Positions 1-11,959 of a DNA stretch of 64,000 nt are shown piece by piece. How positions within the stretch are numbered: the first letter of the stretch is position 1; every line of letters begins with the position of its first letter. Below the pieces are notes generated by a model. It saw only the letters and a program-made list of their open reading frames with translations, was not told the DNA's origin and did no database searches. The translations under genes were made by a program, and so were the position numbers. Source of the stretch: Microcebus murinus (Eukaryota > Chordata > Mammalia > Primates > Cheirogaleidae). The stretch spans positions 55,381,001 through 55,445,000 of the forward strand of contig NC_134120.1 in the NCBI RefSeq assembly GCF_040939455.1. The letters are read 5' to 3'.

Positions 1-2160
1 AGTGGAGAATTCTGGGGTTATTTGGATTGGCTTTCCTTTGTATGTTACTTGCTTCTTTCATCTTACAGCTCTTAGAAGGGCCTCTTTAGTTGATATTTTT
101 TTCAGTCTTATGAGTGCATGTGGTGACGTTTCCTGTTTGCATTGAATCTCCCAGGGGTCTTTTGAGCTTCTTGAACTTACAGCTGGAGATTTTTAGGAAG
201 GCCTGGGAAATTTTCCTCTATTATATCTTCAAAAAGCTTGTCCAACCTTTGAGTGTTTTCTTCTTCCCCTTCTGGTAACCCTATGACCCTTACATTAGAT
301 TTCCTCACATAATCCCATATCTCTTGTAGGCTTTGTTCTTTTCTCTTGTTTCTCTGCTCTATCTCTGTGACTGATTTATTTAATTGGAAGGTGTTATCTT
401 CAATCTCTGAGATTCTTTCTTCTGTTTGATCTACCCTGTTCTTGAGGTTTTCCACTGTGTTTTGTAGTTCTCCGAATTGATTCTTCATTTCCAGGAGTTT
501 GGTTGAACTTTTCTTCATTGTTTCAATTTCTTTAGTGAATTTTTGTTCCAGGTCCTGGAATCTTTTTGCATTTTCTTTGTGTTAGTTGTGCAGTTGTTCT
601 TGCAAGTCGTTGAATTTTTTTATGATCCATGTTCGAAATTCCTCTTCTGTCATTTTAGTGGTCTGATTTTGGTTGGTGTCCTTTTCTCAGGGGCTGGTAC
701 ACTTCTTTGGAATGTGTGCCTTCCATTTGGTTCTTCATCTTTCCAGAGTTCCTTCGCTGATTTCTTCCCATTTGGATCAGTTGTTGCTTCTTGCCTTTAT
801 GTTTTCATTTGGGTATTGACACACCCTGTTTAGTCTCTGAGCTGGTAGGTGGTGTTTGTGGGTGAGATTTGACCACTCCCTGTATGATGAGTCAGTAGGT
901 GCCGTGAAAAGGGTGTGCAGAATGTCCTCCCTGTCAGTAGGTGGCGCTTGCTCGGAGGCGCAGGCTACTCTGTTGTTTTTGGGTCCTGTAACCAGCTCTT
1001 GTTCCCCTATAGAGGCACTCTAGTGCCTCAGGTGGTGGGTGGGGCCCTGGGACTTCCAGGTGTGTCCTTTTCTTCCCCTCAGTGAGGGCTGGTCTGGGAG
1101 AGAGTCTGGGCGGAGCTGGGTTGGGTAAGCCTGCCCTCAGGCACCACGAATGCCTTCAGCAGGGGTCAAAGTTCTGTTCTCTGCTTCCAGGAAAAGCTGT
1201 CAGGGCGGGGCTGGAATGGCCCGGCTCAGCCAGAAAGTCTGCGTGTGGGGGTAGGGCTGTCTGAGACCCGCAGTCTGGAGCGGGCCTCACTCTTTTCCAC
1301 CCTGCCAGCCCCACGGCTGCTCCTCGGCCTCTGCCAGCAGGCCAGACCTCACACCACTGGGCCTCCCCTGGCTGTGATGCCGGCCGGGAGGTTCCCTGTG
1401 CAGGATCACCTCCTGGGCCGGGCACACGGCCTCCCTTTGGGAGGACGTTGCCCTCTAGGACGCTGATCTGCCCCTGAAGGCACACATACCTCAGTAGGCT
1501 GTTCACGAATGTCCCTTCTGTGCCCTGGGCAATGCAAGACCTAGGTGCACGGGATCTGGTCTATAGGTCTGACCTGTGGGCCCTGGAGTTCAACCCCTAA
1601 CCCCACCAGGGAGAGGAGTGCCAGTCCCAATTCACCCACGGGGAGCCCAAGGTGGGTCTATGTCTCTCAGCCTCAGGGTCTGCCCGTTCTCCTGGGGTCA
1701 CCGTGCCAGCAGCACCTGGGAGGGCTGGCGGGTAGGGAGCTCACCATCTGAGTTCCCCTTAGCCAGCTCTCAGTAGGCCTCCAGTAGGGAAGGTCCCGTT
1801 CCCTGGAGGTGCCTCCGGCTGGTGGCTATATTGTCCCTCTCGGCAGCCGAGGATAGGGTCGGCGGAGGGGAGAATGAAGCGATATGGCGCCTGGTGGCTC
1901 AAGAGGTCTGTGCACGCAGAGGTGCCCCAAGGGCGTTGGGAGCCTGGTGCTGCATCCGCTACTGGCTCACCGCTCACTGGCGGCAGCCGTCTCTGGGCTG
2001 GTGTCCGCAGGTCTCTCCACCCTCTGGGGAGCCCACCAGCAGTCCGAGATGCAAGGGAGGGGAACGTTAACTGCTCCACCTACCCTTGCCGCTGTTCTCC
2101 AGGCCATTCGGATGTCTCTGCTTCCAATTCTCGTCCACAACCTCCTCCCATCTCAAGGGA
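1..2160 (-). mobile_element. L1 retrotransposon, 5' portion (5' UTR and start of ORF1), antisense
   Basis: Read on the minus strand, 518 down to 177 gives a coiled-coil, E/K-rich protein with heptad spacing followed by the EQSLQEIWDYVRKSNVR and VIGLPEGEEEN segments, which are typical of L1 ORF1p at the coiled-coil to RRM junction. ORF1 continues toward the left window edge. Plus-strand positions 540-830 carry the more degraded N-terminal part of ORF1, and about 850-2160 is GC-rich, CpG-containing sequence expected of an L1 5' UTR. The element is therefore near full length at its 5' side but cut by the window start, so its target-site duplication cannot be seen. Stop codons upstream of 518 in this frame suggest ORF1 is broken. 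The 5' boundary near 2160 is an estimate; reading frames in 1080-2160 are non-coding shadows. Confidence 0.75.
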
Positions 2161-2169
2161 ATGATTTTA

Positions 2170-2560
2170 ATGAAAAATGAGAAAGGCTAGCGAGCGCAGA
2201 GCTCAAGAGGGGCTGTCAGCAGAGTGGAGCACAGGTGCTCATTCCTGAAGCAGGAGCTGGTGTGATGCTTCTCAGACGGGCCTGGAGGGTGGTGGCCTCC
2301 AGAAGAGGGTGGAAGACTGAGGTTAGAGGCCGAGCAGGGCCTGGTGATGGGAAGAGGGTGACATTCTGAAAGCAGTTGGAAGCCCCTTGGGCATTTTAAG
2401 CAGGGGTGTGGCATATCCAATTTACACTTACAGAAAGATCACACTTAGGAGGAGGAAGATGTGGGCATGGCCCAGCCAATTGGGATGTAATTGTGGTAAT
2501 GCAGGAGGCAGGAGGCTGGGACCAGGGTGGAAGAAGTGGAAGTGACTTTAAAAATATTCT
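2170..2560 (+). repeat. Ancient interspersed repeat, family not named
   Basis: The text from 'cattttaagcaggggtgtggcat' through the weakly Arg/Gly-rich 'gcaggaggctgggaccagggtgg' resembles a common old mammalian repeat. It seems to resume after the AluJ insertion, at about 2870-3060. A similar sequence lies at about 58980-59830 in VAPA intron 1. I cannot assign the family without a library search. Confidence 0.35.
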
Positions 2561-2843
2561 GTCTGGGTGTAGTGCCTATAGTCTCAGCACTTTGGGAGGC
2601 TGAGGCAGGAGGATCACTTGAGTCCAGGAGTTGGAGACCAGCCTGGGCAACATAGCCAGACCCCTTCTCCACAAAATATAAAAAAATTAGTCGGTTGTGG
2701 TGGTGTGTGCTTGTGGTCCCAGCTACTCAGGAGGATAGCTTGAGCCCAGGAGTTTGAGGCTGCAGTGAGCTATGATCACAGCAGTGTACTGAAGCCTGGG
2801 TGACAGAGTGAAATACTGTCACAAAAAAGAAAGAAGAGAGAAA
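2560..2843 (+). mobile_element. Alu (AluJ-like), sense
   Basis: Both Alu arms are visible: 'cagcactttgggaggctgaggcagg', 'cagcctgggcaacatag', the A-rich linker near 2680, then 'gtcccagctactcaggagg' and 'gcctgggtgacagagtg', ending in an A-rich tail. It lacks the lemur-type middle segment and is diverged, so it is an old copy in the RAB31 intron. Confidence 0.9.
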
Positions 2844-3134
2844 AGAAAAGGACAGGAGGAGGAGAGGGGGAGGGGCAGGGGCAGGGATCTTCTGGAATAA
2901 GGACTAGTAACACCGGGGCTTGGGTTGTGATGGGGAATGAGGAAGAGAATGATTAAAGAATCACTCTCGCAGGTTTTGTTTCCTGGAATGAGGAAGATTG
3001 GCATGGGAGCAAGTTCTCTGGGGCTGGATTTGGTTGAACCTAACAGGATTCTGGATTGTGAAGAACCCAAGTTTTTGTTTGTGGCTTTTAATTATTCAAC
3101 TCAAATACCTTTTAAAAATGATTGATTGATGGAT

Positions 3135-3240
3135 TGACAGGGTCTCACTCTGTCGCCCAGGCTGGAGTGTAGTGGTATCATCATAGCTCACTGCAGCCTC
3201 TGACTCTTGGGCTCAAGCAGTCCTCCCACCTTGGCCTTCT
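3135..3240 (-). mobile_element. Alu left-monomer fragment, antisense
   Basis: 'gacagggtctcactctgtcgcccaggctggagtgtagtgg' followed by 'ctcactgcagcctctgactcttgggctcaagcag' is the complement of one Alu arm. It stops after 'cctcccacctt', so it is a single-arm (FLAM-like) or truncated copy. Confidence 0.75.
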
Positions 3241-4802
3241 ACTTCCAGTCTGCTGTCTCCTCTGCCAGGTGTCTTCTGACCGTTTCTCTTTCCATCTTTG
3301 CTTCCTACCTCCCCACAGCATGCTTAAGGCTCTCCCACTCCTGGCCTGGGCTTTACAGGCCTCCTGCCTGCACGTCCTGCCTGCTGATCCAGCGCGCTCA
3401 TTTCTCACACTCCCTCTTTCTGGCAACGGTCAAGGGCTTCTAGTCATTTTGATACTGCCTTCTTTATGGCAGCAAAAGGACAGTTACAGGGAGTAACCTC
3501 AGGCGGCATGCATGCCCCCACCCCCAGTCTGCATTCTTGGGTGGCGTCCATGATGCTGAGTCACCGCAGTGTTCCACAGACCCCCTTTCTGCATGGAGAG
3601 TCTTGCGGGTCGTTATCAAGAGTAAATACTGCCAACTCCTAGCAAACTTGGCCAGCTTACTAATCTGGTCGATTCAGAAAATCAGGATCAAGAAATGGAA
3701 GTTACATAGCAACTGCCAGCACTACTAACACCAAACAAAAGACAGCTAGGCCAAGTGAATACTGGGACCGAATGAAAGGAGGGAAGAGTACAAACGGCAG
3801 AATTGTTAGGGAGGGACTGAAGCTGGCACAGGAAGTGGCTGACCTGCCACACCAGGAAAGGGAACAACTGCAGCGAAAGCTTGCTGTTTTATTTTTGTTA
3901 TGTGTAAGTGCATTACAGCCATGATAAAATTTATAGCTTGCAATTTGTTTTCACATACTGCTGCGTTCCTGAGGAACCATTTATAAAACCTGCTTTTTCT
4001 CTATTCTGTCAACTTCAGGAAGACTGAACTTCCAAAAAAAAAAACAAGTCTTTTTAATTTCTCCTAAACAGAACATTACACAATCCAAACCCTACTAAAA
4101 TAAACACCCTAGCCTAGAATTTACACTCAAGGACAACTTGTTATGGAGGTTGAGTACTTAGACCACATTTTGTAAGAGTGGAAACATACAGAGGATACTC
4201 AGAGCCTTTTCAGATGTTTGTATTTATGTTTTTGTCCTGCTCTGTGCCCATGTAAATAATCTGATTCAACAGTGTTCCAAGGCGATCACCTTGGTACCAA
4301 ATGACATGGCTACTTTCCAAAACCATTCTTTTGTGTAAGTACATTTAACCTTTCAGTAAGTTCTGAATACCTCAGGCCACAGATCAGAGCTCATGTACTG
4401 GTTTCACGGCTCTTTCTTCCTTCTTTGTTCAAAAGGTGTTTGCCTCATGGTCACTGCCTGGGTTTCTTCTCTCTGTCTGTCTCTGATTTGAAGTGGAAGC
4501 ACTTCCTTTCTTCTCATGCTGTTTGAAGTTGCAATGTGTGTGACTCATCCCAGGCTAAGTGTTTTGTAGATGGGCAGGGTGGGTCCCCAGCTGCTAGCTG
4601 AACCCTGAGAATCGACCGTGGCTGTGGCCATGAACGCTGGCCCTTGTCCCCATGCAAAACCCACTGAGCCACGCCCAGGTCTGGGACCAGTGGCCATGCC
4701 CCTCAGTCATTAGCTCCTCCCATAAAGTAGTGGCTGCATATGTATTGCATGCTGGCAAATTACTTTCTCATATGCTTTTTACTTTATTTTTTAAAATTGT
4801 AT

Positions 4803-4858
4803 TGCTAATCTTCTCTGTATCGTCCCAGTTTTAGTCTATGTGCTGCCAAAGCGAGCAC
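4803..4858 (-). pseudogene. U6 snRNA retropseudogene, 3'-truncated, antisense
   Basis: The complement of 4858-4803 reads GTGCTCGCTTTGGCAGCACA, then TAGACTAAAACTGGGACGAT, then ACAGAGAAGATTAGCA. This matches the first ~56 nt of U6 snRNA (5' stem, ACAGAGA box) with a few substitutions. After GATTAGCA the match stops and an A-rich tail (complement of 4780-4802) follows. An imperfect duplication, 'tcatatgctttttac' at 4768-4782 and 'tcatactctttttat' at 4860-4874, flanks it. The 3' half of U6 and any upstream PSE/TATA of a functional gene are absent, so this is a dead L1-mobilised copy. Confidence 0.85.
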
Positions 4859-6659
4859 ATCATACTCTTTTTATAGGTGAGGAAAGGAAGGCCCGGAGAT
4901 CTTAAATAACTTGTCCGAGTTCGCTGAACTGGAACATTGACTCTCTCAAGTCTCAAAACTCTTTCTACCGAAAGAGAAAGATGCATTCTGAGGAAACCAT
5001 GGTTATTCTGTCTTTGAGAAATAATTTATTCTAGTAAGTAAGATTTTGGATATTCTGAAGATAAAAGAAGCTGGCAGCCCTGAGAAGACAAGAATACAAA
5101 CGGCGAAGTTGTTAGGAGGCGAATCACTGACCCCCGAGAAGCCGGTTCGACAGCGGATGCAGAAATGCTGCTGGTAGTTTGAACGTGTGAGAGGGCCTCT
5201 CCTGAGATGGGAGGGCGGGACTCGGTTTTGCATCCATTGTCGCTCACGTCTGCTTAGGAAGGAATGAGAGGCAGGAAGGAGGGAGGAAGGGTGTGGACTG
5301 ACCTCCCTGTCATCTGTTTTGCTCTTTATATGCTCTTTGTGTCTAGGTATTCACTGTGCTTTTGTTACTTTAATGGATATCTTATATATAAGCCTTCTCC
5401 TTAATTTGGGTACTTTTCATATGAAAAAAATCATGAAAATTTAAGAGGCTGGGAAAGCCAGCTGTGTGAAGCAGGGGTGAAAGGCTGCTGCCCTTTTGCG
5501 AACAGAACAGTGAACATCAGAGCTCCTTACACTGATCAGTATGCAGTTCTCGTCTCTTCTTTAGGGCAACAGCTGTACCAATCAGAATTATAATTTTGTC
5601 CAAAAATATTTCAGGTACAGAAGCAAAAGCCCCTATTGCAGTGTGTAACACACTCGGGAAGCACCTGAAATATTATTGATTTAAATAGTGATATAACTCG
5701 ACACTGTGATCCCTCCAGTATTTCACCGCTGTGTTCATCACTTTCTCTTAAGTAACACTTTGTTGGCAAGGTCTAACTTGAATGCATCTCTAAAGAGCAC
5801 TGTTGGTCGTGGAGGATTTCCTTGTCAATTTTTCATGCAAGGTGGACAAAATAGAAGAGGCATTTTTTTTACCTCTTTTTAATGATGACAGACAAAAAAA
5901 AATAGTATGTCCAGAAGAGGAGTATACAAATTTACCATCTCGTTTGCTTTTGGAGTAAGACTGAACTGCTTTGAGAATGGCCTGCAAATATTTGTAGATC
6001 CCTGTTGGCTGCACAAATGGCAGGAACCATAGCTACAGAACTTAACTACAGATCTTTTCATTTGGTCCATCGTCAGATAAAGATATCTACTATTAATTTT
6101 GAATTCTGGGTAAACACCAGTGATCTTAATTTTCAGGTTCAAGCTTTGAGGCATGTTTATACCATCAAGTCTACACAATGCATTCATACTTTTGTAATCA
6201 ACTCTTCCTGCCCCTTTTGGAAATGCACCTATGCCAGGGTATTTTGACTCTATACGGTCCTTAGGTAACATCCCCTTGCATGAAAAGACTTTGTCTTTGG
6301 AACCAGTTTCCCTTCCATTTCTATGAATTAACCAGTTTTTTAAAAATCCTCATTTTGGAGCTAGTGTTTCATGCCTTTTTCAAAAGGGAGAGAAAAGTAG
6401 GGTAGAGAGCTAATGTGCTGCAGGAGCAGAAAAACAGGACTTGGGATCCGTCAGAAAGTCAACCGTAGGTTATAATCAAAGAACCGTACGGCTTATTATT
6501 GATGTGACCATTTGCAAAGTGCTTACGTTCTGAGTGACAGGAAAGTGGAGATCATGATGGCCGTGACACCAGCTTGACAGCGTTGGGGGAGGATTGGTAT
6601 CTGTGATAGTCTTTGAAAACTTGAGATTCAAAGGTTTTTATTTCCTGATTCCATTGCTT

Positions 6660-6860
6660 TAAAAAAAAAAAAAAAAGCTTTACTGAGATAAAATTCACAT
6701 ACTTAATACATGTCACCCATTTCAAGTGTACACTTCAGTGGTTTTTAGTATATTCACAGATATATGCAGCCATCAGCACAGTCAATTTTAGAATATTTTT
6801 ATCACCTCAGAAAGAAATCCATACCCTTTAGTTATCACTTCCTGGCCCCCTCCACTGCCT
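6660..6860 (-). mobile_element. L1 3' UTR fragment, antisense
   Basis: 'actgagataaaattcacatac', 'aagtgtacacttcagtggtttttagtatattcacag' and 'tttagaatatttttatcacctcagaaagaaa' are the well-known complement of old L1 (L1M type) 3' sequence. Confidence 0.7.
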
Positions 6861-7502
6861 TTTTAATTTTTACTTTGTGTTTATTTATAGAGACTCTAGA
6901 ATAGTGTTTTAAATTAAATTGAGTAAAAATAAGATTATTTGTGGATGACATGAAAATACTATCAAGAGCAAACCTGTAGGGCTTCCCAGTTAATGCTCTA
7001 AGTGCGTTGGCAAGATGAGGGATGATGAGCTAAGTGTTAATAAATGATACTACTAGGAAGAATACAATTCCCAGTCGTGTCTATTTTAAGAAGCAGAGAA
7101 GATGGCGAGTACTCACTGTTACTGTTGAAGTCACAGACGCTTCCCGCGTGCAGGCTGGGGAGGAGTGGGTGCGGGATGAGCAGAGAGGGCGGGTGGCACT
7201 GCCCCCCAGAAACAGGTCTTCCCAGCCCAGGAAATCCACACTTGTGCTCCTTACCTGTCCCTCAGCTTTCTAAACATGAAATGACTTCATGCGGCAGAGA
7301 TGGGAAGGAAAGAAGAATGGATGGATGGATGGAAAAAAGGAAGGAAAGGAGGGAGGGAAGGAGAAAAGAGCCACTCTGGGAGCTCCTGTGTTTTTTTGTG
7401 CAACCCAAACATTAAGTTGAGGCATTGAAGCAGGGTGAAAATCTGCGTGCATAGTGTTGACTGTGGAAAAGGAACTCAACTGTGGCCTCCTTTCTCTTCC
7501 AG

Positions 7503-7600
7503 GCCGCCAGATCCCACCCTTGGACCCCCTTGAAAATGGAAACAGTGGAACGATCAAACTTGGGAAGCCAGGCACGCAAGCCAGCCGGCGGTGCTGCTAA
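7503..7600 (+). CDS. RAB31: RAB31, last coding exon (C-terminal tail)
   Basis: RAB31 (Rab22B) is a small GTPase of the Rab5 subfamily acting between trans-Golgi and endosomes. This exon starts after the acceptor AG at 7501-7502 with GC completing a split serine codon, then encodes RQIPPLDPLENGNSG (7505-7549) and TIKLGKPGTQASRRCC (7550-7597), with TAA at 7598-7600. From memory this matches the human RAB31 hypervariable tail with only a few substitutions. The last two cysteines are the sites of geranylgeranylation that anchor Rabs to membranes; both are present. Only the tail (31 residues plus a split codon of about 195) lies here; the GTPase core is encoded upstream of the window. The frame is open and the tail ends normally, so the gene looks functional. 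Exon phase and syntenic neighbours (TXNDC2, VAPA) support the call. Confidence 0.95.
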
Positions 7601-8268
7601 CCCAGGGGCTGCGGTGCTTGAAGAAGCCAGAGCCCATGTCCCTGTGCACTGCTGAAGGACCCCATGCTCGGTGGCCTGCACCTCACTTTGAGAAGAGTGA
7701 GCACCCTGGCTTTGTATGCTGGAAGATCTGCTGGGCAGAGCAGGAAATGTCCCCAAAAAAGGAATTTAGAAAAAACTCTGGAAAAACCCGCCGTACCATC
7801 ACGAATGGCCTTTAATGCGTGAAATGCATATGGGAGGAATTATACTTATTAGGTAATAAGAATAGCTGCATTTTTTTGTTAAAAACCTTAAGAAATTCTC
7901 AAATTTGTACAAAAGTCTTGCTGCCTTATGTGTATGGGATTCTAAGGTGGTGTTCCACTTGGATTTCCTCTGTTTACCTGGCCAAACTTCAGTAACTTCT
8001 TCAGTGCCATTGCCTTTGTTACCTAACCAACTTCACTGGAGGGAAATTTAATTTAGAAGGTTAGTTTTAGCTAGTTTTGGAAGTAAGCCTTTATTTATTA
8101 CTTTTCTGAAGGAAATCAGAGAAGTGTAAGATTCAACCATTGCTCAGACTGAGATTTGAGCTATTATAAAAGAGGAGAGAGATGTACTAGAAACTGTTGT
8201 CTAATCTCTTTTAATTGGTGAATGTTTTTGTAAATTTTAGCCATATATAAACAAACCAAATTGGACTA

Positions 8269-8274
8269 AATAAA
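8269..8274 (+). promoter_or_regulatory. Candidate proximal poly(A) signal of RAB31
   Basis: AATAAA about 670 nt after the stop. Downstream is 'atattgcatataattctggg', only modestly T-rich, so usage is uncertain. Confidence 0.35.
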
Positions 8275-8338
8275 ATATTGCATATAATTCTGGGATTGGG
8301 AAGCCTAGTTTGAAAGAGTCATTTAAACAATGACTATG

Positions 8339-8670
<332 letters not shown>

Positions 8671-8720
8671 AACAATGACTATGTAAACGGTGATAAATGT
8701 AGGATATAAATATTATTCAA

Positions 8721-9047
8721 AGCAGGGCACGGTGGCTCACGCCTGTAATCCTAGCACTCTGGGAGGCCGAGGTGGGCAGATTGCTCGAGGTCAGGAGTTC
8801 AAAACCAGCCTGAGCAAGAGACCCCCGTCTCTACTATAAATAGAAAGAAATTAATTGGCCAACTAATATATACAGGAAAAATTAGCCAGGCATGGTGGCG
8901 CATGCCTGTAGTCCCAGCTACTCGGGAGGCTGAGGCAGCAGGATTGCTTGAGCCCAGGAGTTTAAGGTTGCTGTGAGCTAGGCTGATGCCACGGCATTCA
9001 CTCTAGCCTGGGCAACAGAGTGAGACTCTGTCTCAAAATAAATAAAT
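8721..9047 (+). mobile_element. Lemur-type Alu, full length, sense
   Basis: Second copy in the same orientation, only 50 bp after the previous one. It has the 'attaattggccaactaatat' segment and an 'aaataaataaat' tail. Target-site duplication aaatattattcaa at 8708-8720 and 9048-9060 shows it is an independent insertion, not a tandem duplication. Confidence 0.95.
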
Positions 9048-11283
9048 AAATATTATTCAAGAAACCACATGACATGCATCACCTCCACACTAATAAATTC
9101 CTACCCTGTTAGGTAAGTTTATGCACTTAGTATTATTTTACTAAGAGAATAATCATGGTGTTATATCTAGGGAATAAAATTAACTGGAATTATTAATAAA
9201 TTTAATGTTTGAGTCTAAATCTTAGGGCAAACTTCTAATAATAGCAACTAGTAATAGGTTACAGGAGAGCCAGCCAGAGGAAGTATCAGCACCTTAAAAT
9301 CCTAGACCCAGAAAACTGCAAAATCAGAGAAGGCATTTTGTACATTGCCAGGCTAGGGAAGAGGTCTGGGCCTGGAGTGCAGTGAACTGAGGATGGGCTT
9401 CCATGAGAACCTTCCTTTTCGGATTCCCTGTCTGTTGAGTTAGTTAAAGATGTCTGAATCCAAAGGCGGTAAGGAAAGAAAAAGCATAGAAAGGAAGACA
9501 AGTGATTTCCATTGAAAATTCAAATCCTATTACCATTCTAACTTTCCAAAAAACTTGGGATCAAGAAGCAGTTGATCTCCGGTCAGGGCGCATATTGGGA
9601 GGCGATTCTTAAAGGCTGCTAGGATCAGTGCTCAGACATGCTCAGCGGCAGTGTGCTACCAAGGGCCAGCTGCCACCTTCTTTGCCATGACCATTCGAGG
9701 GCCAGCAAACCGTCACTGACACCTGCGACGTGGAAGTCAGGAAAGAGCTCGGGAGCTGATTAGAGACCCAGCACTCCACTCGGCAGGAGCTGGGGCTGTG
9801 GAGTCCTGTCCGGGCCGCGCCCACCACGCTCTTGACAGGCAAAACACACAGTCGGTGTCAGCACCGAAAAGGGAGGGTTATGGAGAGACCAGAGCCAGGG
9901 TTACACTTTCTTGATGTTGACTACAACCAAGGAAACAGGGCCAGGTTGAAATATAGGTCCATGTCTTTCAACTCAAAAATGTGCCGTCAAATTGATGTTC
10001 TTCCTGTTTCACCCAACTTGTGAGTGTTGATCGACAATCCAGGATGTGAAGGCTGGAAAACATTTACTTTGTTCCAAGAGTTCTACTTGGCTCTCCCAGA
10101 CAGGTACCTTAAAAATTGCTAGCAAGTGTCATTTGGATGTCCTAGCAGGGCCTTTGCAAGCATTTTTAGGTTTTTCCCCTACCTTGTCCACATTATTGGC
10201 TTGACATGATTCTGCTTTGAAGGCCAAGAAATTATCATACCTCTTGCCGAAGGTAAAAAATTTGAGTTGAAAATTGAAGTGCCCTCTATCCAGGTGACAT
10301 GCAGACTTAGTTTTGAACCTTTCCTCTTCCAGCTTTCCTTGAGAACCTGGGGTTTTCTCCACACAGCTGCTCGGGTTTCCTAGCTAAGATGGTAGGCATC
10401 CCAGCGGAGAGTCTTGCGGCTTTGGGCTGGGTTTGCAGTAGTTGTATTTTGCATAAAACGTCCAGTCTTAACCAGATGTACTGAGCTACCCACTAATGAG
10501 CCAATGGCATTATTGCAGAAGCACATGAGGGTGTGAAGCCACTCTTTTTGTATTCCCTTAGCTATTCAAGCCAGTCAGAAGACAAAAAATACGTATGTGC
10601 GTCATCACCACTCGCAGAGATCACACTTGGGCATGCAGGTATTCACATAGACATTGAGCCTTCTCTGAAGATAGATGCTCAGGCCTTGTCCACAAGGAGG
10701 TTTTCCTACTGTGCTTTATTTTTAGCTTGAAATTACTTTCTGGCTATTCTAATAATTGAACCATAACCAAGTAATATTATGTAAAGACCTGGAAATTACT
10801 GTTGCTAAAAATGCCAAGTAGTTTCATGTCCTGTAGCATCCTTGACATCATTTCCCAAAATTTGCTCCTTTTCCCTTATTTTCTTTCACATATGTATATA
10901 TGTGTAAATATGATTATATATTTGTTGCGCTGGCGTGTAATCCATTCCACTGGCTGAGTTTGGCTCATGGCTGTGTGTTATGTAAGGTAGGCTTGGACTC
11001 TCAGAGGGACGATTTCCCAGTGGAAATCTCTAGAATGGAGTCATGCAAACATTTTATGTAGGTACATAATCGACTTGCCATTTTATGGTTAAATATGGTA
11101 CGTTAAAGTGCTGTACATGACTTTACCTTGCAGACTAAAAGGCTGAAATCCTAAAACTAACTTGTACCCAACAATAAGGGCTGGGCCCCACTGAAAACTG
11201 AGTTCATTTTCTGAGAGAGGTTTGGACGACTGAAATATTTCTTCTGCAATCAAGGACTTTGTCATGTGATGACTGAAATTGAG

Positions 11284-11342
11284 CTTCTCCTTTTCTTTTC
11301 TTTTCTTTTCTTTTCTTTTCTTTTCTTTTCTTTTCTTTTCTC

Positions 11343-11414
<72 letters not shown>

Positions 11415-11515
11415 TTTCCTTCTCTCTTCTCTTCTCTTCTCTTCTCTTCTCTTCTCTTCTCTTCTCTTCTCTTCTCTTCTCTTCTCTTCTCTTCTCTTCT
11501 CTTCTCTTCTTTTCC
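11284..11515 (+). repeat. Compound pyrimidine microsatellite (TTTTC)n-(TTTC)n-(TCTTC)n
   Basis: An uninterrupted run of 232 pyrimidines in three blocks: TTTTC units about 11288-11340, TTTC units about 11343-11412, and TCTTC units about 11421-11510. Every frame through it is open, so long Lys/Arg/Glu-rich (minus) or Ser/Phe/Leu-rich (plus) reading frames are artefacts. It lies 370 bp before the likely RAB31 poly(A) signal and would be a long U/C tract in the mRNA. Confidence 0.97.
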
Positions 11516-11888
11516 ATTTTTCTTGTTTTTTTTGTGGGTTCTGCTTCCCACTGCTCTGTGACGCTCTTGGCAAGTCCCATGATGAGCTAGTTTATGAGCT
11601 ACAGGGCTCCGAGCTGTATTCAGACCTATTAGGTTTCAAGTTTACTCTTTTAACATCATTGTTGAAACCACACCCAGTAATTCAATGGCACTGCCCCCTG
11701 TGCAAACTGTTCCCTTGTATTTTTGTAAAGGGCTTCCGTCTGGGCTGGACCCAGTTCTTGCACATAAAAGACGCTGCTGCAGACAGCTAGGGCCTTTCCA
11801 CTTGTATTCTATGCTATAGTAAAGCATTTCTCTCAACAGTGCCCAATTGTATCTGTTACTTTTGGTTTAACACACACTGATACATACT

Positions 11889-11894
11889 AATAAA
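11889..11894 (+). promoter_or_regulatory. Candidate distal poly(A) signal of RAB31
   Basis: AATAAA followed within 30 nt by 'aagtttgtgtttttc', a GT/T-rich downstream element. The distance from the stop (4.3 kb, of which about 0.7 kb is Alu) fits a long 3' UTR. Confidence 0.5.
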
Positions 11895-11959
11895 TATTTT
11901 AAGTTCTACCAAGTTTGTGTTTTTCTTATTATAATTTCAGTAGAATAACACAGTCAACT

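Larger units (their letters stand above)
1..7502 (+). other. RAB31: Last intron of RAB31 (partial)
   Basis: This stretch precedes the RAB31 terminal exon and ends in a pyrimidine-rich acceptor (tttctcttccag, AG at 7501-7502). I searched it by eye for the preceding RAB31 exon (the switch/G4/G5-encoding parts) and did not find it, so the whole stretch is read as intron. It holds the antisense L1, an AluJ, an Alu monomer, a U6 pseudogene, an L1 fragment, and otherwise unrecognised AT-rich sequence (3500-4760, 4900-6650, 6870-7480). Confidence 0.7.

Noticed and set aside
1082..2180. Group of overlapping short frames on both strands
   Set aside because: GC-rich L1 5' UTR; no protein family.
1..7500. 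Possible penultimate RAB31 exon
   Set aside because: No stretch encoding the conserved G4/G5 region with splice sites was found by eye.
11089..11790. Lys/Arg/Glu-rich and Ser/Phe/Leu-rich frames of 100-174 codons
   Set aside because: Generated by the pyrimidine microsatellites.
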